DNA of 64,000 bases from NCBI GenBank assembly GCA_947488845.1, contig CANLBM010000005.1, positions 62,001-126,000 on the forward strand, written 5' to 3'. Both the position numbers and the translations under genes were made by a program. The notes under the pieces were generated by a model that ran no database searches, had not been told where the DNA came from, and worked only from the letters and a program-made list of their open reading frames with translations. This document shows positions 28,329 through 38,001 of the stretch, piece by piece (the stretch's first letter is position 1; each line of letters starts with the position of its first letter). Source of the DNA: an uncultured Sphingomonadaceae bacterium. Its GTDB lineage: Bacteria; Pseudomonadota; Alphaproteobacteria; Sphingomonadales; Sphingomonadaceae.

Positions 28329-30623
28329 CTAGTCTTCGGTGATCGAAGCAGGCAATGGAATATCGCCGCCTTCATCCTTCGGACCGTCATTGTTCCGGCC
28401 ACGTCCGCCGCCGTCACGGCCACGTCCGCCACCGTCGCGTCCGCGACCACCGCCGCCACCAGCGCCGTCACGGCGTGGTCCACGAGGCTTGTCACCGCGT
28501 GGTTCGCGTGCAGGACGGGTGTCCTCCAACTCTTCACCGGTTTCTTGATCGACAACCCGCATCGACAGGCGAACCTTGCCGCGCTGATCGATTTCGAGGA
28601 CCTTGACCTTGACTTCCTGGCCTTCGCTCAGTTCGTCAGAGACCTTCTCGACACGCTCATTCTTGATTTCGGAGACGTGGACGAGACCGTCCTTGCCGCC
28701 CATGAAATTCACGAACGCGCCAAAGTCGACGAGGTTCACGACCTTGCCGTCATAGACTTTGCCGACTTCGGCTTCTTCGACAATGCCCTTGATCCATGCG
28801 ATGGCCGCATCGATCTGGGATTTGTCGGAAGAAGAAACCTTGATCAGGCCTTCGTCGTCAATATCGACTTTCGCACCGGTTTCGGCAACGATTTCGCGGA
28901 TCACCTTGCCGCCGGTACCAATAACTTCACGGATCTTCTCTTTGTTGATCTGCAAGGTTTCGATGCGCGGAGCATGTTCCGACATTTCAGTCCGGGTGCC
29001 GCTGAGCGCCTTGCTCATTTCACCGAGGATATGAGCGCGACCGCCACTGGCCTGTTCCAGAGCAGACTTCATGATTTCCTGCGTAATGCCGGCTACCTTG
29101 ATGTCCATCTGCAAGGAGGTGATACCCTTTTCGGTACCCGCAACCTTGAAGTCCATGTCGCCGAGATGATCTTCGTCGCCGAGAATGTCGGAGAGAACAG
29201 CGAATTCTTCGCCTTCGAGGATCAGGCCCATCGCGATACCGGAAACCGGACGCGCCAGAGGCACACCCGCGTCCATCATCGCCAGCGAACCGCCACAAAC
29301 GGTCGCCATCGAGGACGAACCGTTGGACTCGGTAATGTCCGAGAGAACGCGGATCGTGTAAGGGAATTCCTCAACTGTCGGCAATACCGGACGGAGCGCG
29401 CGGAAGGCGAGCTTGCCGTGGCCGGTTTCGCGGCGGCTGGTAAATCCGAAACGACCCACTTCGCCAACTGAATAAGGCGGGAAGTTATAGTGCAGCATGA
29501 AGTTGGTGTAGCTCAGACCGTCGAGACCGTCGATCATCTGCTCGGCGTCCTTGGTGCCCAAAGTCGTGGTCACAATCGCCTGCGTTTCACCGCGGGTGAA
29601 CAGAGCCGAACCGTGGGTCCGTGGCAGCAAGCCGACCATCGCTTCGATCGGGCGAACCTGATCGAGCTTGCGGCCGTCGATACGGGTACCGTCCTTGATG
29701 ATGGCACCGCGAACGATTTCGGCTTCCAGCTTCTTGACCATCTTGCCGGCGGTCATCTGGGTCTGGCCGTCTGCGTCGGCATATTTTTCCTTGGCTTTGT
29801 CGCGAACCTTGTTCAGCGCGTCGGAACGCTCTGATTTGTCGGTTTTCTTGTAAGCCGCAGCAATATCTTTTCCGACCAGCTTGCGCAGTTCTTCCTTGAT
29901 GCCGCTATTGTCATCACCGGCGTCGAGCTGCCAGGGATCTTTCGCAGCCTGTTCAGCCAGATCGATGATCAGGCCGGCAACCTGCTTGGATGCTTCATGG
30001 GCAAACGCTACAGCGCCGAGCATGACTTCTTCGGAAAGCTCTTGCGCTTCCGATTCAACCATCATCACTGCGCCCTGGGTAGCCGCTACCACCAGATCGA
30101 GTTCGCCTGTGGCAATTTCTTCCATCGACGGGTTCAGCTGATATTCGCCTTCTTTATAGCCAACGCGAGCCGCACCGATTGGTCCCATGAAAGGAACGCC
30201 GGAGATGGTCAGCGCAGCAGAAGCTGCAACCATTGCCAGAATGTCGGGCTCGTTGACGCCGTCATAGCTCATCACCTGACAGATTACGTTGATTTCGTTG
30301 TAGAAACCTTCGGGGAACAGCGGACGGCAAGGACGGTCAATCAGACGCGATGTCAGCGTTTCTTTTTCCGTCGCACGGCCTTCGCGCTTGAAGAAGCCGC
30401 CCGGGATACGTCCGGCAGCTGAGAATTTTTCCTGATAGTGAACGGTCAGCGGGAAGAAATCCTGCCCTTCACGTACCGATTTGGCGGCGGTAACTGCGCA
30501 CAGTACAACCGTTTCGCCGAGGGTCGCGAGAACCGCGCCATCAGCCTGGCGGGCAATCCGGCCCGTTTCGAGAGTGAGGGTCTGTCCGCCCCATTCCATT
30601 TCGACTTTTTTGATATCAAACAT
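28329..30623 (-). CDS. pnp: Polyribonucleotide nucleotidyltransferase (PNPase)
   Basis: Phosphorolytic 3'-5' exoribonuclease and RNA-decay enzyme. Two RNase PH domains (about 10-230 and 310-545) flank a helical domain. The second holds the [16 protein letters not shown] [21 protein letters not shown]-like [15 protein letters not shown] and [12 protein letters not shown] ([18 protein letters not shown], near 565) and S1 ([18 protein letters not shown], near 625) domains follow. The 764-residue protein ends in a glycine-arginine-aspartate tail with seven-residue repeats (GGRGRDG), from a 21-bp tandem repeat around 28399-28460. Such a tail is often seen in alphaproteobacteria. ATG 30623 has AAAGGA upstream. 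It is last in the rimP-pnp transcript; a terminator follows. Confidence 0.96.
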   Translation of the reverse strand: MFDIKKVEMEWGGQTLTLETGRIARQADGAVLATLGETVVLCAVTAAKSVREGQDFFPLTVHYQEKFSAAGRIPGGFFKREGRATEKETLTSRLIDRPCRPLFPEGFYNEINVICQVMSYDGVNEPDILAMVAASAALTISGVPFMGPIGAARVGYKEGEYQLNPSMEEIATGELDLVVAATQGAVMMVESEAQELSEEVMLGAVAFAHEASKQVAGLIIDLAEQAAKDPWQLDAGDDNSGIKEELRKLVGKDIAAAYKKTDKSERSDALNKVRDKAKEKYADADGQTQMTAGKMVKKLEAEIVRGAIIKDGTRIDGRKLDQVRPIEAMVGLLPRTHGSALFTRGETQAIVTTTLGTKDAEQMIDGLDGLSYTNFMLHYNFPPYSVGEVGRFGFTSRRETGHGKLAFRALRPVLPTVEEFPYTIRVLSDITESNGSSSMATVCGGSLAMMDAGVPLARPVSGIAMGLILEGEEFAVLSDILGDEDHLGDMDFKVAGTEKGITSLQMDIKVAGITQEIMKSALEQASGGRAHILGEMSKALSGTRTEMSEHAPRIETLQINKEKIREVIGTGGKVIREIVAETGAKVDIDDEGLIKVSSSDKSQIDAAIAWIKGIVEEAEVGKVYDGKVVNLVDFGAFVNFMGGKDGLVHVSEIKNERVEKVSDELSEGQEVKVKVLEIDQRGKVRLSMRVVDQETGEELEDTRPAREPRGDKPRGPRRDGAGGGGGRGRDGGGRGRDGGGRGRNNDGPKDEGGDIPLPASITED

Positions 30624-30890
30624 TCGTATTTTCCTTTGTCCCGCCTGCCCTATGCAGTGCGGGGGCTTTCTTGTGTCCAGCAATCCGGCTGAACAGCGGT
30701 TCGGGGTCATTGTACCCCTTTGCTTGGCCGATTCTCACCTTATTGCAAGAATCTGCCGATCTGCTCCTCCGCCAAGGCGGAAGTCCATCTCCCAGGTTTG
30801 CGTAAATCGGCATTCTCTGGAGATGGGCACCTGTTTACACAGATGCACAAAGTGAAAACGGCCCCACTCAGGAGGCCGCCTTCGAAACTC
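30624..30890. other. pnp-rpsO gap with hairpins
   Basis: The 267-bp gap holds the rpsO terminator (30856-30878), a hairpin TCCGCC-AA-GGCGGA (30768-30781), and an inverted pair CCATCTCCCAG (30785-30795) with CTGGAGATGG (30817-30826). The last two look like a worn REPIN with a GGAGATGG core. A pnp promoter and RNase III-type leader may be here too but cannot be separated from the repeats by eye. Confidence 0.5.
30856..30878 (-). terminator. Terminator-like hairpin after rpsO
   Basis: On the minus strand CGGCCTCC and GGGGCCG form a seven-pair stem (one G-T pair) followed by TTTTC. In many bacteria a partial terminator separates rpsO from pnp, and this fits that role. Confidence 0.6.
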
Positions 30891-31160
30891 TTATTTCCGG
30901 AGACCAAGGTCCTTGATCAACTTGGCGTAACGCGCGACATCTTTCTTGCGAAGATAGTCCAGCAGGCTGCGCCGCTTGTTCACCATCATCAGCAATCCGC
31001 GACGAGAGTGATTATCCTTGTGGTGACCTTTGAAATGCTCGGTCAGGTTCACAATACGCTCTGTAAGCACAGCGACCTGAACTTCCGGAGAACCGGTATC
31101 GCCTTTGGTCTGGGCGAATTTTGTAATCAGTTCCTGTTTTTTTTCTGCGGTAATCGTCAT
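30891..31160 (-). CDS. rpsO: 30S ribosomal protein S15
   Basis: Primary-binding small-subunit protein contacting 16S rRNA. The 89 residues match the family exactly in length and pattern: [40 protein letters not shown], the rRNA-binding [25 protein letters not shown] and [13 protein letters not shown]. It starts 23 bp after truB and is followed by a terminator-like hairpin before pnp, the usual truB-rpsO-pnp order. Confidence 0.98.
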   Translation of the reverse strand: MTITAEKKQELITKFAQTKGDTGSPEVQVAVLTERIVNLTEHFKGHHKDNHSRRGLLMMVNKRRSLLDYLRKKDVARYAKLIKDLGLRK

Positions 31161-31183
31161 TATTTCATTCCTTCGAACATCTT

Positions 31184-32221
31184 TTACATATTGAACCCGC
31201 GGACCACCTTTACGGTGCCATCAACCAACTCTGCCAGAGCGACCGGAGAACCTTGATTCTCTGTCGCAAGAAAAAGCCCGTTGAGTGCGGGGTTCCCGAT
31301 CAAATCCTGCTCGTCCAGCGTTAAGCCTTGCCGAAGCATTCTTGCCTGATCAGGGTCGAGGTCGAAAGCCGGGATGTCGTCCAGCCCCGCCTCAAGTGGC
31401 AAGAGGTATTCCTTAATGTCCGCGCCCTTACCAATTTCGTTGAGTTTGTCCAGCGAAATCGCCTGTTTCAGGTTGAACGGACCGGCCTTGGTACGGCGCA
31501 ACATGGTGACATGTCCGAAAGTGCCAAGCGCCCGCGCAATGTCGCGGGCGAGCGAGCGGATGTAGGTGCCTTTGGAAACCGTGGCGCTGAGAGTGATTTC
31601 ACCAATTTCCTCCCTGAAGCGAAGCTTCGGGGAGGGGGACCGCGCCGAAGGCGTGGTGGAGGGGCCGGATGGTGCCGCCACCCCTCCACCAGCTAGCGCT
31701 GGTCCCCCTCCCCATGCTTCGCATGGGGAGGATATAGTTAGCGAATATATCGTCACCCCCCTGAGCTTCATCTCGACCTCCACCCCTGCCCGCGCCAGAT
31801 CATAGGCCCGCTTGCCATCAATCTTCAGCGCCGAATATTTTGGTGGAATCTGTTCAATCGGTCCGGTAAATTGCGGCAGAACCGCCTCAACGTCAGCCAG
31901 GGACGGCCGGTGGTCGGACGTCTCCGTTACCTCCCCTTCAACATCCAGCGTTTCTGTTTCGCTGCCGAAACCGATCGTAAATTCATAAATTTTGGTAGCA
32001 TCAAGCATCCGCCCGCAAAGCTTGGTCGCTTCGCCAATCGCGATCGGCAAAACCCCTGTAGCCAGAGGGTCGAGCGTCCCGCCGTGCCCGACTTTCAGCT
32101 TGTCCTTACCCTTGCCGAGCAGCCCCGCCTCGCGCAGGTTGCGCTTCACCGCTCCGACGGCTTGCGTCGATCCCAGTTCCAGCGGCTTATCCAATATGAT
32201 CCAGCCATGGGGCTTTTCCAT
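31184..32221 (-). CDS. truB: tRNA pseudouridine(55) synthase with an in-frame REPIN insertion
   Basis: Converts U55 of tRNA to pseudouridine. Catalytic D51 lies in [15 protein letters not shown], with later motifs [31 protein letters not shown] and [14 protein letters not shown], and a C-terminal PUA-like region. At 345 residues it is longer than the usual 300 or so. The excess is a proline-glycine-serine-rich block at about residues 165-205, just before [16 protein letters not shown], encoded by a palindromic element at 31609-31731. E. coli TruB has only a few residues here, joining two strands. ATG 32221 is given; a TTG at 32227 has better spacing to AGGA and may be the real start. Confidence 0.93.
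   Translation of the reverse strand: MEKPHGWIILDKPLELGSTQAVGAVKRNLREAGLLGKGKDKLKVGHGGTLDPLATGVLPIAIGEATKLCGRMLDATKIYEFTIGFGSETETLDVEGEVTETSDHRPSLADVEAVLPQFTGPIEQIPPKYSALKIDGKRAYDLARAGVEVEMKLRGVTIYSLTISSPCEAWGGGPALAGGGVAAPSGPSTTPSARSPSPKLRFREEIGEITLSATVSKGTYIRSLARDIARALGTFGHVTMLRRTKAGPFNLKQAISLDKLNEIGKGADIKEYLLPLEAGLDDIPAFDLDPDQARMLRQGLTLDEQDLIGNPALNGLFLATENQGSPVALAELVDGTVKVVRGFNM
31609..31731. repeat. Large palindromic REPIN-like element inside truB (family F)
   Basis: Nested inverted repeats run through about 123 bp (41 codons). The outer GGGGAGGGGGACC pairs with GGTCCCCCTCCCC and the inner TGGTGGAGGGG with CCCCTCCACCA, around a 16-bp centre. Each flank also carries a hairpin of its own (for example GAAGC-GAA-GCTTC at 31616). 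The frame stays open throughout. Confidence 0.92.
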
Positions 32222-32248
32222 CGTCAATCTATATCCTGCCTGTAAAGA

Positions 32249-32977
32249 CTAGCTTTTATCGGGATCAAATTCATAACCATCGCCGATATCGTCAAAAAGG
32301 ATCAGCGGCCTGCGGCTGATCTTGCTCCACACTTCAGGAACATGAGCGTCTTCAATACTGCCGTTTTCGGTTTTTTTGCGCCGCGTCAGATAATTGATGC
32401 TGACAATATTCAATGCTCCGGACCCACGATGCACATGATGATTGTCATAGCCGATCAGCCCCAGCTGCCTCCCCTTCAGCCGAAACGAAAATGTCTTGTT
32501 GAACATGTCCCAGGCCCCGGCGCTGGACCAAAAACGAATATTTAACCGCATGATGCCCTTGTCGATAGTCAGCGAACCATCCGAGGCGTTGTCAATCGGA
32601 TCATCGATCATCGCGCCGCCGGTAACGGGGATGATCTGGTCGTTCTGAGCGATCCGTAAATATCCGCCACCCGCTTGTTTTAGCGCCACCAAGATTGTGC
32701 GCGGGTTACCGTCATATGGACCTGTACCAAAACCGTTGCCTTCTATGACCAGTTTCGGGTCATTCTGCCGGATGATAAGCGCCAGATCCGGTAGCCCGTC
32801 TTTATCCAGATCACCCTCGACGGATTTCTCCAGATACCAGCCATCAGGAACAAAACCTTCGGCTGAGGCAGAATTCAACGGGATCGAAGCAGTGCCGGAT
32901 TGATCCCCGACATCATCACATGCGATGCTTGCTGTAGTGGCCAGCAGCATCGCCGGGACCAGGATCAAAAGCCTCAT
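32249..32977 (-). CDS. Exported protein with FG-GAP-like calcium-binding motif
   Basis: A 242-residue exported protein that I do not recognise as a named family. The signal peptide is MRLLILVPAMLLATTASIAC; a cysteine at the cleavage region leaves a lipoprotein possible, though the lipobox is poor. DLDKDGLPDLALI near residue 60 is a DxDxDGxxD motif as in FG-GAP or VCBS repeats and may bind calcium. Later come a central beta-rich part and a segment ISRRPLILFDDIGDGYEF at the end. ATG 32977 with GGAG upstream is chosen over a GTG at 32992. It follows the GNAT gene by two bases and lies 27 bp before truB, inside an otherwise highly conserved gene block. Confidence 0.65.
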   Translation of the reverse strand: MRLLILVPAMLLATTASIACDDVGDQSGTASIPLNSASAEGFVPDGWYLEKSVEGDLDKDGLPDLALIIRQNDPKLVIEGNGFGTGPYDGNPRTILVALKQAGGGYLRIAQNDQIIPVTGGAMIDDPIDNASDGSLTIDKGIMRLNIRFWSSAGAWDMFNKTFSFRLKGRQLGLIGYDNHHVHRGSGALNIVSINYLTRRKKTENGSIEDAHVPEVWSKISRRPLILFDDIGDGYEFDPDKS

Positions 32978-32979
32978 CT

Positions 32980-33516
32980 TCACAAGCTCCACTCTTCCTT
33001 GAGCAGTCCGAAAACCGCAGTGTCCCGGACATAATTCGTCCAGGTAATCCGGTTCTTGCGCAGCGTGCCCTCATGCGTCGCACCGAGTTTCAACACAGCC
33101 GCCATCGAGCGTTTGTTGCGGGTATCGACACGGAATTCGATGCGGGTAAATCCACAGTCAAAAGCATGCTCTATCATCAGTTTTTTCATGATATCGTTGA
33201 ACCCGCTGCCCCGGACCGATGGCGCAATATAGGTTCCGCCGATTTCCACCACGCCATGCTGATCGGGATTGATATAGTTGGTCATGCCGACAAGCTTGCG
33301 GGTCTCGCGGTTGATCACCGCAAAGCGCACCCAGTTTGTGGTGTCGTGAAAGGCCTGAATCGCCCTGTCGAAATTCTCGTCGAGCATGGAAACCGGGTAA
33401 ATATCCCAGATATCCTTATCTTCTGCGCAGGCCGCACGCAGCGGTTCGAGATGATGTTCGGCCAGCGGTTCGAGCCGCACAGCCCCTTGTTCCAGCGTTG
33501 CCGACAGTTCAACCAT
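32980..33516 (-). CDS. GNAT family N-acetyltransferase
   Basis: A 178-residue acetyltransferase of the RimJ/RimL-like GNAT group. The acetyl-CoA-binding part reads VEIGGTYIAPSVRGSGFNDIMKKLMIEHAFD, with the R/Q-x-x-G-x-G/A-type loop as RGSGF. RIEFRVDTRNKRSMAAVLKLGATHEGTLRKNRI is typical of RimJ/RimL relatives. The start is ATG 33516, overlapping the tdk stop by eight bases, so the genes are coupled. The homologous sequence begins there; longer versions would lie in tdk. The substrate, a protein N-terminus or small amine, is not known. Confidence 0.83.
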   Translation of the reverse strand: MVELSATLEQGAVRLEPLAEHHLEPLRAACAEDKDIWDIYPVSMLDENFDRAIQAFHDTTNWVRFAVINRETRKLVGMTNYINPDQHGVVEIGGTYIAPSVRGSGFNDIMKKLMIEHAFDCGFTRIEFRVDTRNKRSMAAVLKLGATHEGTLRKNRITWTNYVRDTAVFGLLKEEWSL

Positions 33517-34087
33517 TGAGCCGCTCCCGGAAATGCTTGCGGCACAGCGCGATATAGCTTTCATTGCCGCCAATTTCCGTCTGTGCGCCAGCGGCAATGG
33601 CCTTGCCTGCTTCATCAATCCGAAGGTTCATCGTCGCCTTGCGTCCACATTCACACACCGCTTTCAATTCGACCAGACTGTCAGCGAGGCCCAGCAGTTT
33701 GGCCGAACCCGGGAACAGATTGCCCTGAAAATCCGTCCGCAGACCATAGCAGAGCACGGGAACGCCCATCTCGTCGGCCAGTCTCGCGCATTGCCAGACC
33801 TGTCCTTCGGTTAGAAACTGGGCTTCGTCGATCATTACACAAGCCATATCCGCAGCTTCCTGCTCTGCCTCGACGGCGGCGAACAAATCCGTTTCTTCGT
33901 TAAATCGATGGGCATCTGCGTGCAGGCCGATCCGGGAAGCAATGGCGCCAAAGCTCGCCCGATTGTCGATCGCCGCCGTCCACAACATCACCTTCATGCC
34001 GCGCTCGCCATAGTTGAACGCCGCCTGCAGCAGATTGCTCGACTTGCCGGCGTTCATCGAGGCATAATAGAAATAGAGTTTGGCCAT
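33509..34087 (-). CDS. tdk: Thymidine kinase
   Basis: Phosphorylates thymidine to dTMP in the salvage pathway (type II, E. coli-like). The 192-residue protein begins MAKLYFYYASMNAGKSSNLLQ with the P-loop MNAGKSS, then has the catalytic VMIDEAQFL (Glu in the DEAQF lasso), GLRTDFQGNLFPGS and a structural zinc site with CECGRKA and a late LCRKHF. It sits between rbfA and a GNAT gene, splitting rbfA from truB, which are adjacent in most relatives. The ATG lies after a family-D REP element. Confidence 0.96.
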   Translation of the reverse strand: MAKLYFYYASMNAGKSSNLLQAAFNYGERGMKVMLWTAAIDNRASFGAIASRIGLHADAHRFNEETDLFAAVEAEQEAADMACVMIDEAQFLTEGQVWQCARLADEMGVPVLCYGLRTDFQGNLFPGSAKLLGLADSLVELKAVCECGRKATMNLRIDEAGKAIAAGAQTEIGGNESYIALCRKHFRERLNG

Positions 34088-34103
34088 AGGCTCGGATCCA
34101 TAA

Positions 34104-34174
34104 CCGTTCGTGCTGAGCCTGTCGAAGCACTTTTGCGTCCCGAAACCGTCCTTCGACAGGCTCAGGACGAGCGG
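34104..34174. repeat. Family-D REPIN between rbfA and tdk
   Basis: CCGTTCGTGCTGAGCCTGTC (from 34104) and, inverted, CCGCTCGTCCTGAGCCTGTC (ending at 34174) form an inverted pair around a 15-20 bp centre. It fills the 89-bp gap between rbfA stop and tdk start. A related pair lies after dnaN. Confidence 0.85.
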
Positions 34175-34176
34175 AA

Positions 34177-34587
34177 CTAGTCTTCGTCAGCCTCTTTCGA
34201 CAAATCCTGTGCAACCTTGGGATTGTTCAGCAGGCTTTCGATATGCTCGGCGGTATCAAAACTCTCGTCCGACAGGAATTTCAGCTTTGCCGCATATTTC
34301 ATCTGGACCCGCTTCGCGACTTCCTTCTGGAAGAAAGCAGTGTTGGTTTTCAGGGCCTTGAGCACGTCCGCCTCGTTCGCACCGAGCAGCGGCTTCACAA
34401 ATACCGTTGCATGACGCAAATCGGGAGACATCCGTACTTCGGTGACGCTTACGCTATGCGAGGTCAGTACCGCATCATGCACCTCACCGCGCATCAGCAG
34501 TTCCGACAATATATGCCGGACCTGCTCGCCGACGCGCAGCAAGCGGACCGAACGCCCTTCGGGAGATGTATCGTTATATTTTGCCAT
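34177..34587 (-). CDS. rbfA: 30S ribosome-binding factor A
   Basis: Ribosome maturation factor that binds the 30S subunit during late 16S rRNA processing. The 136-residue protein has the KH-like fold with family motifs [46 protein letters not shown] and [27 protein letters not shown] [23 protein letters not shown] precedes ATG 34587 by eight bases and directly abuts a REP hairpin. It follows infB after a 102-bp repeat-filled gap. Confidence 0.95.
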   Translation of the reverse strand: MAKYNDTSPEGRSVRLLRVGEQVRHILSELLMRGEVHDAVLTSHSVSVTEVRMSPDLRHATVFVKPLLGANEADVLKALKTNTAFFQKEVAKRVQMKYAAKLKFLSDESFDTAEHIESLLNNPKVAQDLSKEADED

Positions 34588-34600
34588 CGTTATTATCTCC

Positions 34601-34668
34601 CCCCTCCCGCTTGCGGGAGGGGTCGGGGGTGGGAAGGTCGAGGTTGCCCGAAGGCCCACCCCTGCCCG
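34601..34668. repeat. REP hairpin between infB and rbfA
   Basis: CCCCTCCCG-CTTG-CGGGAGGGG is a perfect 9-bp stem (34601-34622), followed by TCGGGGGTGGG. A partial inverted match CCCACCCCTGCCCG lies at 34655-34668. It resembles family B and F elements. The rbfA ribosome-binding site (34597-34602) borders or overlaps its edge. Confidence 0.75.
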
Positions 34669-34689
34669 TTCCCGTAACCGGAAGCGAAA

Positions 34690-37254
34690 TTATATAATCC
34701 GCTCGCGCTCTTCAACCTCGAACACCTCGAGCATATCGCCCGGTTTGATATCGTTGGTATCCTCGAGCACAGCACCACATTCCATGCCGGCGCGGACTTC
34801 TTCGACGTCGTCCTTGAACCGCCGCAGCGACGCGATGGTCGTTGCACTGACGATGACATCGTCGCGGGTAAGACGGGCGAACAGGCCTTTGCGCAAGGAA
34901 CCTTCGGTAACCAGCAAACCGGCTGCCTTGTCTTTCTTGCCGGACTTGAACACGTCCTTGACTTCGGCACGGCCCATGACGTTCTCGATCTTCTCCGGAC
35001 CCAGTTCACCAGCCATTTCCGCGCGAATATCGTCGGTCAAGGCATAGATGATGTCGAAATATTTGAAGCGGACACCGTCGCGCTTGCCGATTTCCCGGGC
35101 CTTCGCATTGGGTCGGACGTTGAAACCGATGATCGGTGCCTTGCTGGCTCCGGCAAGGGTAACATCCGATTCCGTGATCGCGCCGACACCGCTGTGCAGG
35201 ATCCGCACCTTGATATCGTCGTTCGAGATCTTGTTCAGCGCTTGGACAATGGCTTCGGTCGACCCCTGGACATCGGCTTTCACCAATACAGGGAATTCGA
35301 CTGCGCTATTCGCCGCAGCAGAGAACATGTTCTCGAGGCTGGTCGGCACCTGGGTGGTGCGTTTCAGCTTGTTTTGTTCCGCGCGATAGGCGGCCACTTC
35401 GCGTGCACGCCCCTCGTTTTCGACCACAGTCAGCTTGTCGCCGGCAGATGGAACGCCGGAGATGCCGAGCACTTCGACCGGTGTCGAAGGTCCCGCTTCC
35501 TTGACCTGCTGGCCCTTGTCATCAATCAGCGCGCGAACCTTGCCGGTTTGCGAACCGACGACAAAGACATCGCCGCGTTTCAATGTGCCGCGCTCGATCA
35601 AGACGGTTGCAACCGGACCGCGACCCTTGTCGAGCTTGGCTTCGACAACCGATCCTTCTGCCGGACGGTCGGGACGCGCTTTCAGTTCGAGCAATTCGGC
35701 CTGAACGTGGATTTTCTCCATCAGTTCATCGAGGCCGATTTTCTTGAGCGCCGAGACTTCGGCATCAAGAACATCACCGGACATTTCTTCGACGATAACC
35801 TCATGTTCAAGCAGACGCGTACGAACCGTCGTCGGGTCGGCACCTTCCTTGTCGATCTTGTTGATCGCGACAATCATCGGGACGCCTGCCGCCTTCGTGT
35901 GATTGATCGCTTCGATCGTTTGCGGCATCAAACCGTCATCGGCAGCAACGACCAGGATCACGATATCCGTGACATGGGCGCCGCGCATCCGCATTTCGGT
36001 AAAGGCTTCATGGCCCGGCGTGTCGAGGAACGTAACCTTGTCACCATTTTTCATGGTCACCTGGTAAGCGCCGATATGCTGGGTAATACCACCAGCTTCT
36101 CCGGCAACCACATCGGTTCCGCGCAGTGCGTCGAGCAAGGAGGTCTTGCCGTGATCGACATGGCCCATGATCGTAACGACCGGTGCGCGAGGCCGCAGCG
36201 TTTCTTCCGGATCGACATCGGCCTGCGTGTTGATTTCGACATCGGCCTCGGAAACCCTCTGGATGTTATGGCCGAATTCCTCGACCAGCAATTCAGCGGT
36301 ATCCTGATCGATCGTCTGGTTGACGGTGACCATCGAGCCCATTTTGAACAGGGATTTGACGAGATCTGCGCCTTTTTCGCCCATACGTTTGGCCAGTTCC
36401 TGTACGGTAATGGCTTCCGGCACGATAACGGAACGGATCTGTTTTTCACGTGGCTCGGAAGGCCGACCTGACCGTTGAGCACGCTTTTCTTTTTCCCGGG
36501 CACGTTTCAGGGCAGCGAGCGAACGCGCCCGTGCCGCGCCGTCTTCGCCACGCAGAGCGCGGTTGACGGTAAGCTTGCCCGATTGACGGCGATCGTTGCG
36601 ATCGTCGCGTCCGACTTTCTGCTTTTCTTTTTCTTTTTCCGGCTTCGGGCGTTTTGGCGCTTCCACGGGCGTGAATTTGCGGGCCGGTGGTCGCGCAGCG
36701 GTAGTACCGGCCGCAGCGGCTGGCGCCTCTGCCGCCTGGTCTTCTGACGCAGGCTCGGCAACAGCAGGTGCCTCGGCGGCCGCTTTTTCTGCGGCTGCAA
36801 TTTCTTCCTGTGCCTTGCGCGCTTGCTCTGCTTCGGCCTTGCGGTTTTCTTCCGCCCGTTTTTTCTCTTCTGCGGTCTGCTCTTTCTTCTCGCGCGTGTC
36901 GCGTTTACGAGCTTCCTGCATTGCATCAAGGCGGGCTTCTTCCGCTTCGCGCAGCAATTTCGCCTGTTTTTCCTGACGGGTCAGGCCATCATCCACCTTC
37001 GGCGCGACGGGCGGTTTCTTCGGCGCTGGCTTGGGAGCCGGAGCGGGCGCAGGCGCTGGCATTTCCTTGACGATTTCTTTCGCCGCTTCCTGTGCACCGG
37101 GCTTACCGACCAGTTTCTTGCGCTTGACCTCGACCACCACCTTGTTGGTGCGTCCATGGCTGAACGTCTGTTTGACTTCGCCAGGTTCAACCGAACGCTT
37201 CAACCCCAGGGGTTTGCGTGCAGGTTTTGGCGTATCTTTTGTATCTTCACTCAT
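34690..37254 (-). CDS. infB: Translation initiation factor IF-2
   Basis: GTPase that brings initiator tRNA to the 30S subunit. The 854-residue protein has a long, charged, low-complexity N-terminal part (about 1-260: alanine-, lysine- and glutamate-rich, with [15 protein letters not shown]). IF2-N follows ([19 protein letters not shown]), then the G domain with G1 GHVDHGKT, G2 [11 protein letters not shown]3 DTPGHEAF and G4 NKID, and domains II to IV. It follows ylxR by 63 bp, in the standard nusA-ylxR-infB order. Confidence 0.98.
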   Translation of the reverse strand: MSEDTKDTPKPARKPLGLKRSVEPGEVKQTFSHGRTNKVVVEVKRKKLVGKPGAQEAAKEIVKEMPAPAPAPAPKPAPKKPPVAPKVDDGLTRQEKQAKLLREAEEARLDAMQEARKRDTREKKEQTAEEKKRAEENRKAEAEQARKAQEEIAAAEKAAAEAPAVAEPASEDQAAEAPAAAAGTTAARPPARKFTPVEAPKRPKPEKEKEKQKVGRDDRNDRRQSGKLTVNRALRGEDGAARARSLAALKRAREKEKRAQRSGRPSEPREKQIRSVIVPEAITVQELAKRMGEKGADLVKSLFKMGSMVTVNQTIDQDTAELLVEEFGHNIQRVSEADVEINTQADVDPEETLRPRAPVVTIMGHVDHGKTSLLDALRGTDVVAGEAGGITQHIGAYQVTMKNGDKVTFLDTPGHEAFTEMRMRGAHVTDIVILVVAADDGLMPQTIEAINHTKAAGVPMIVAINKIDKEGADPTTVRTRLLEHEVIVEEMSGDVLDAEVSALKKIGLDELMEKIHVQAELLELKARPDRPAEGSVVEAKLDKGRGPVATVLIERGTLKRGDVFVVGSQTGKVRALIDDKGQQVKEAGPSTPVEVLGISGVPSAGDKLTVVENEGRAREVAAYRAEQNKLKRTTQVPTSLENMFSAAANSAVEFPVLVKADVQGSTEAIVQALNKISNDDIKVRILHSGVGAITESDVTLAGASKAPIIGFNVRPNAKAREIGKRDGVRFKYFDIIYALTDDIRAEMAGELGPEKIENVMGRAEVKDVFKSGKKDKAAGLLVTEGSLRKGLFARLTRDDVIVSATTIASLRRFKDDVEEVRAGMECGAVLEDTNDIKPGDMLEVFEVEERERII

Positions 37255-37317
37255 CGAACAGACTTAATCCCTAAAAATAAACATTTTCAATATATTATCT
37301 GGTCTTCCTAGACCAGA

Positions 37318-38001
37318 TTAAGCAACTTTCTTTTCCGCTTCATCCGGCACTTTATCATTACCGATGAAGTGAAGCCATCTTGCGAGCATATGCGAAAGCC
37401 GCTCTGCTGCGCGTCTATCTATAATTCCGATATGAACAACATTCTGGCGGCCCAATGCCACAGAAAGGCACTGACGGTCCACAGGCAAAGTCATTCCGCG
37501 CAAATCTTGCCCTTCACGATCACTACCGACACGCCAGGCTTGAGCAAGCTTTGACGACCCGTCTTGCCCGGCATCCGACGCGTGAAGAAGCATGAACAAC
37601 TCCTCGCGCCTTGCGGCAGTTTCGATCTTTTCCGAACCGGTTAACAAAGTCCCGCCGCGGGCTTCGAGCCCCAGTCTGTCCAATGTGGCGCGTTCCAGCG
37701 CTTTTTCAAGCTGGTCTGCCAGATTGGCCGGAATATCGAACTGGCCGGTCTTGAAGGCACGCGACAGAGCCGCTTTCAGCTGGCCCTTGGCAAGCGCTGT
37801 CTCGAGCCCGGCCCGATTGACGCTGATCCACGCCCCGCGACCCGGTGCTTTTGCGCGTACGTCCGGCGCGATTTGTCCTTCCGGCCCCATTGCCAGACGC
37901 ACCAATTGCTCCGGAGACAAGCTCTCTCCGGTTAAAATGCATTTACGGTGTGACGTGCGATCTAGAGGGTTAGACCGCGTCTCATTGGGTGGATTCCGCA
38001 T
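37318..38001 (-). CDS. YlxR/DUF448 family RNA-binding protein
   Basis: A 227-residue protein. The N-terminal 85 residues are the DUF448 (YlxR, also called RnpM) domain, seen in RKCILTGESLSPEQLVRLAMGPEGQIAPDV and GRGAWISVNRAGLETALAKG. The C-terminal part (about 115-215, with MLLHASDAGQDGSSKLAQA) looks like the L7Ae-type RNA-binding domain that is fused in alphaproteobacteria. It overlaps the end of nusA by 20 bp and precedes infB, the usual operon position. YlxR in Gram-positive bacteria binds RNase P RNA; whether that holds here is inferred. Confidence 0.9.
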   Translation of the reverse strand: MRNPPNETRSNPLDRTSHRKCILTGESLSPEQLVRLAMGPEGQIAPDVRAKAPGRGAWISVNRAGLETALAKGQLKAALSRAFKTGQFDIPANLADQLEKALERATLDRLGLEARGGTLLTGSEKIETAARREELFMLLHASDAGQDGSSKLAQAWRVGSDREGQDLRGMTLPVDRQCLSVALGRQNVVHIGIIDRRAAERLSHMLARWLHFIGNDKVPDEAEKKVA

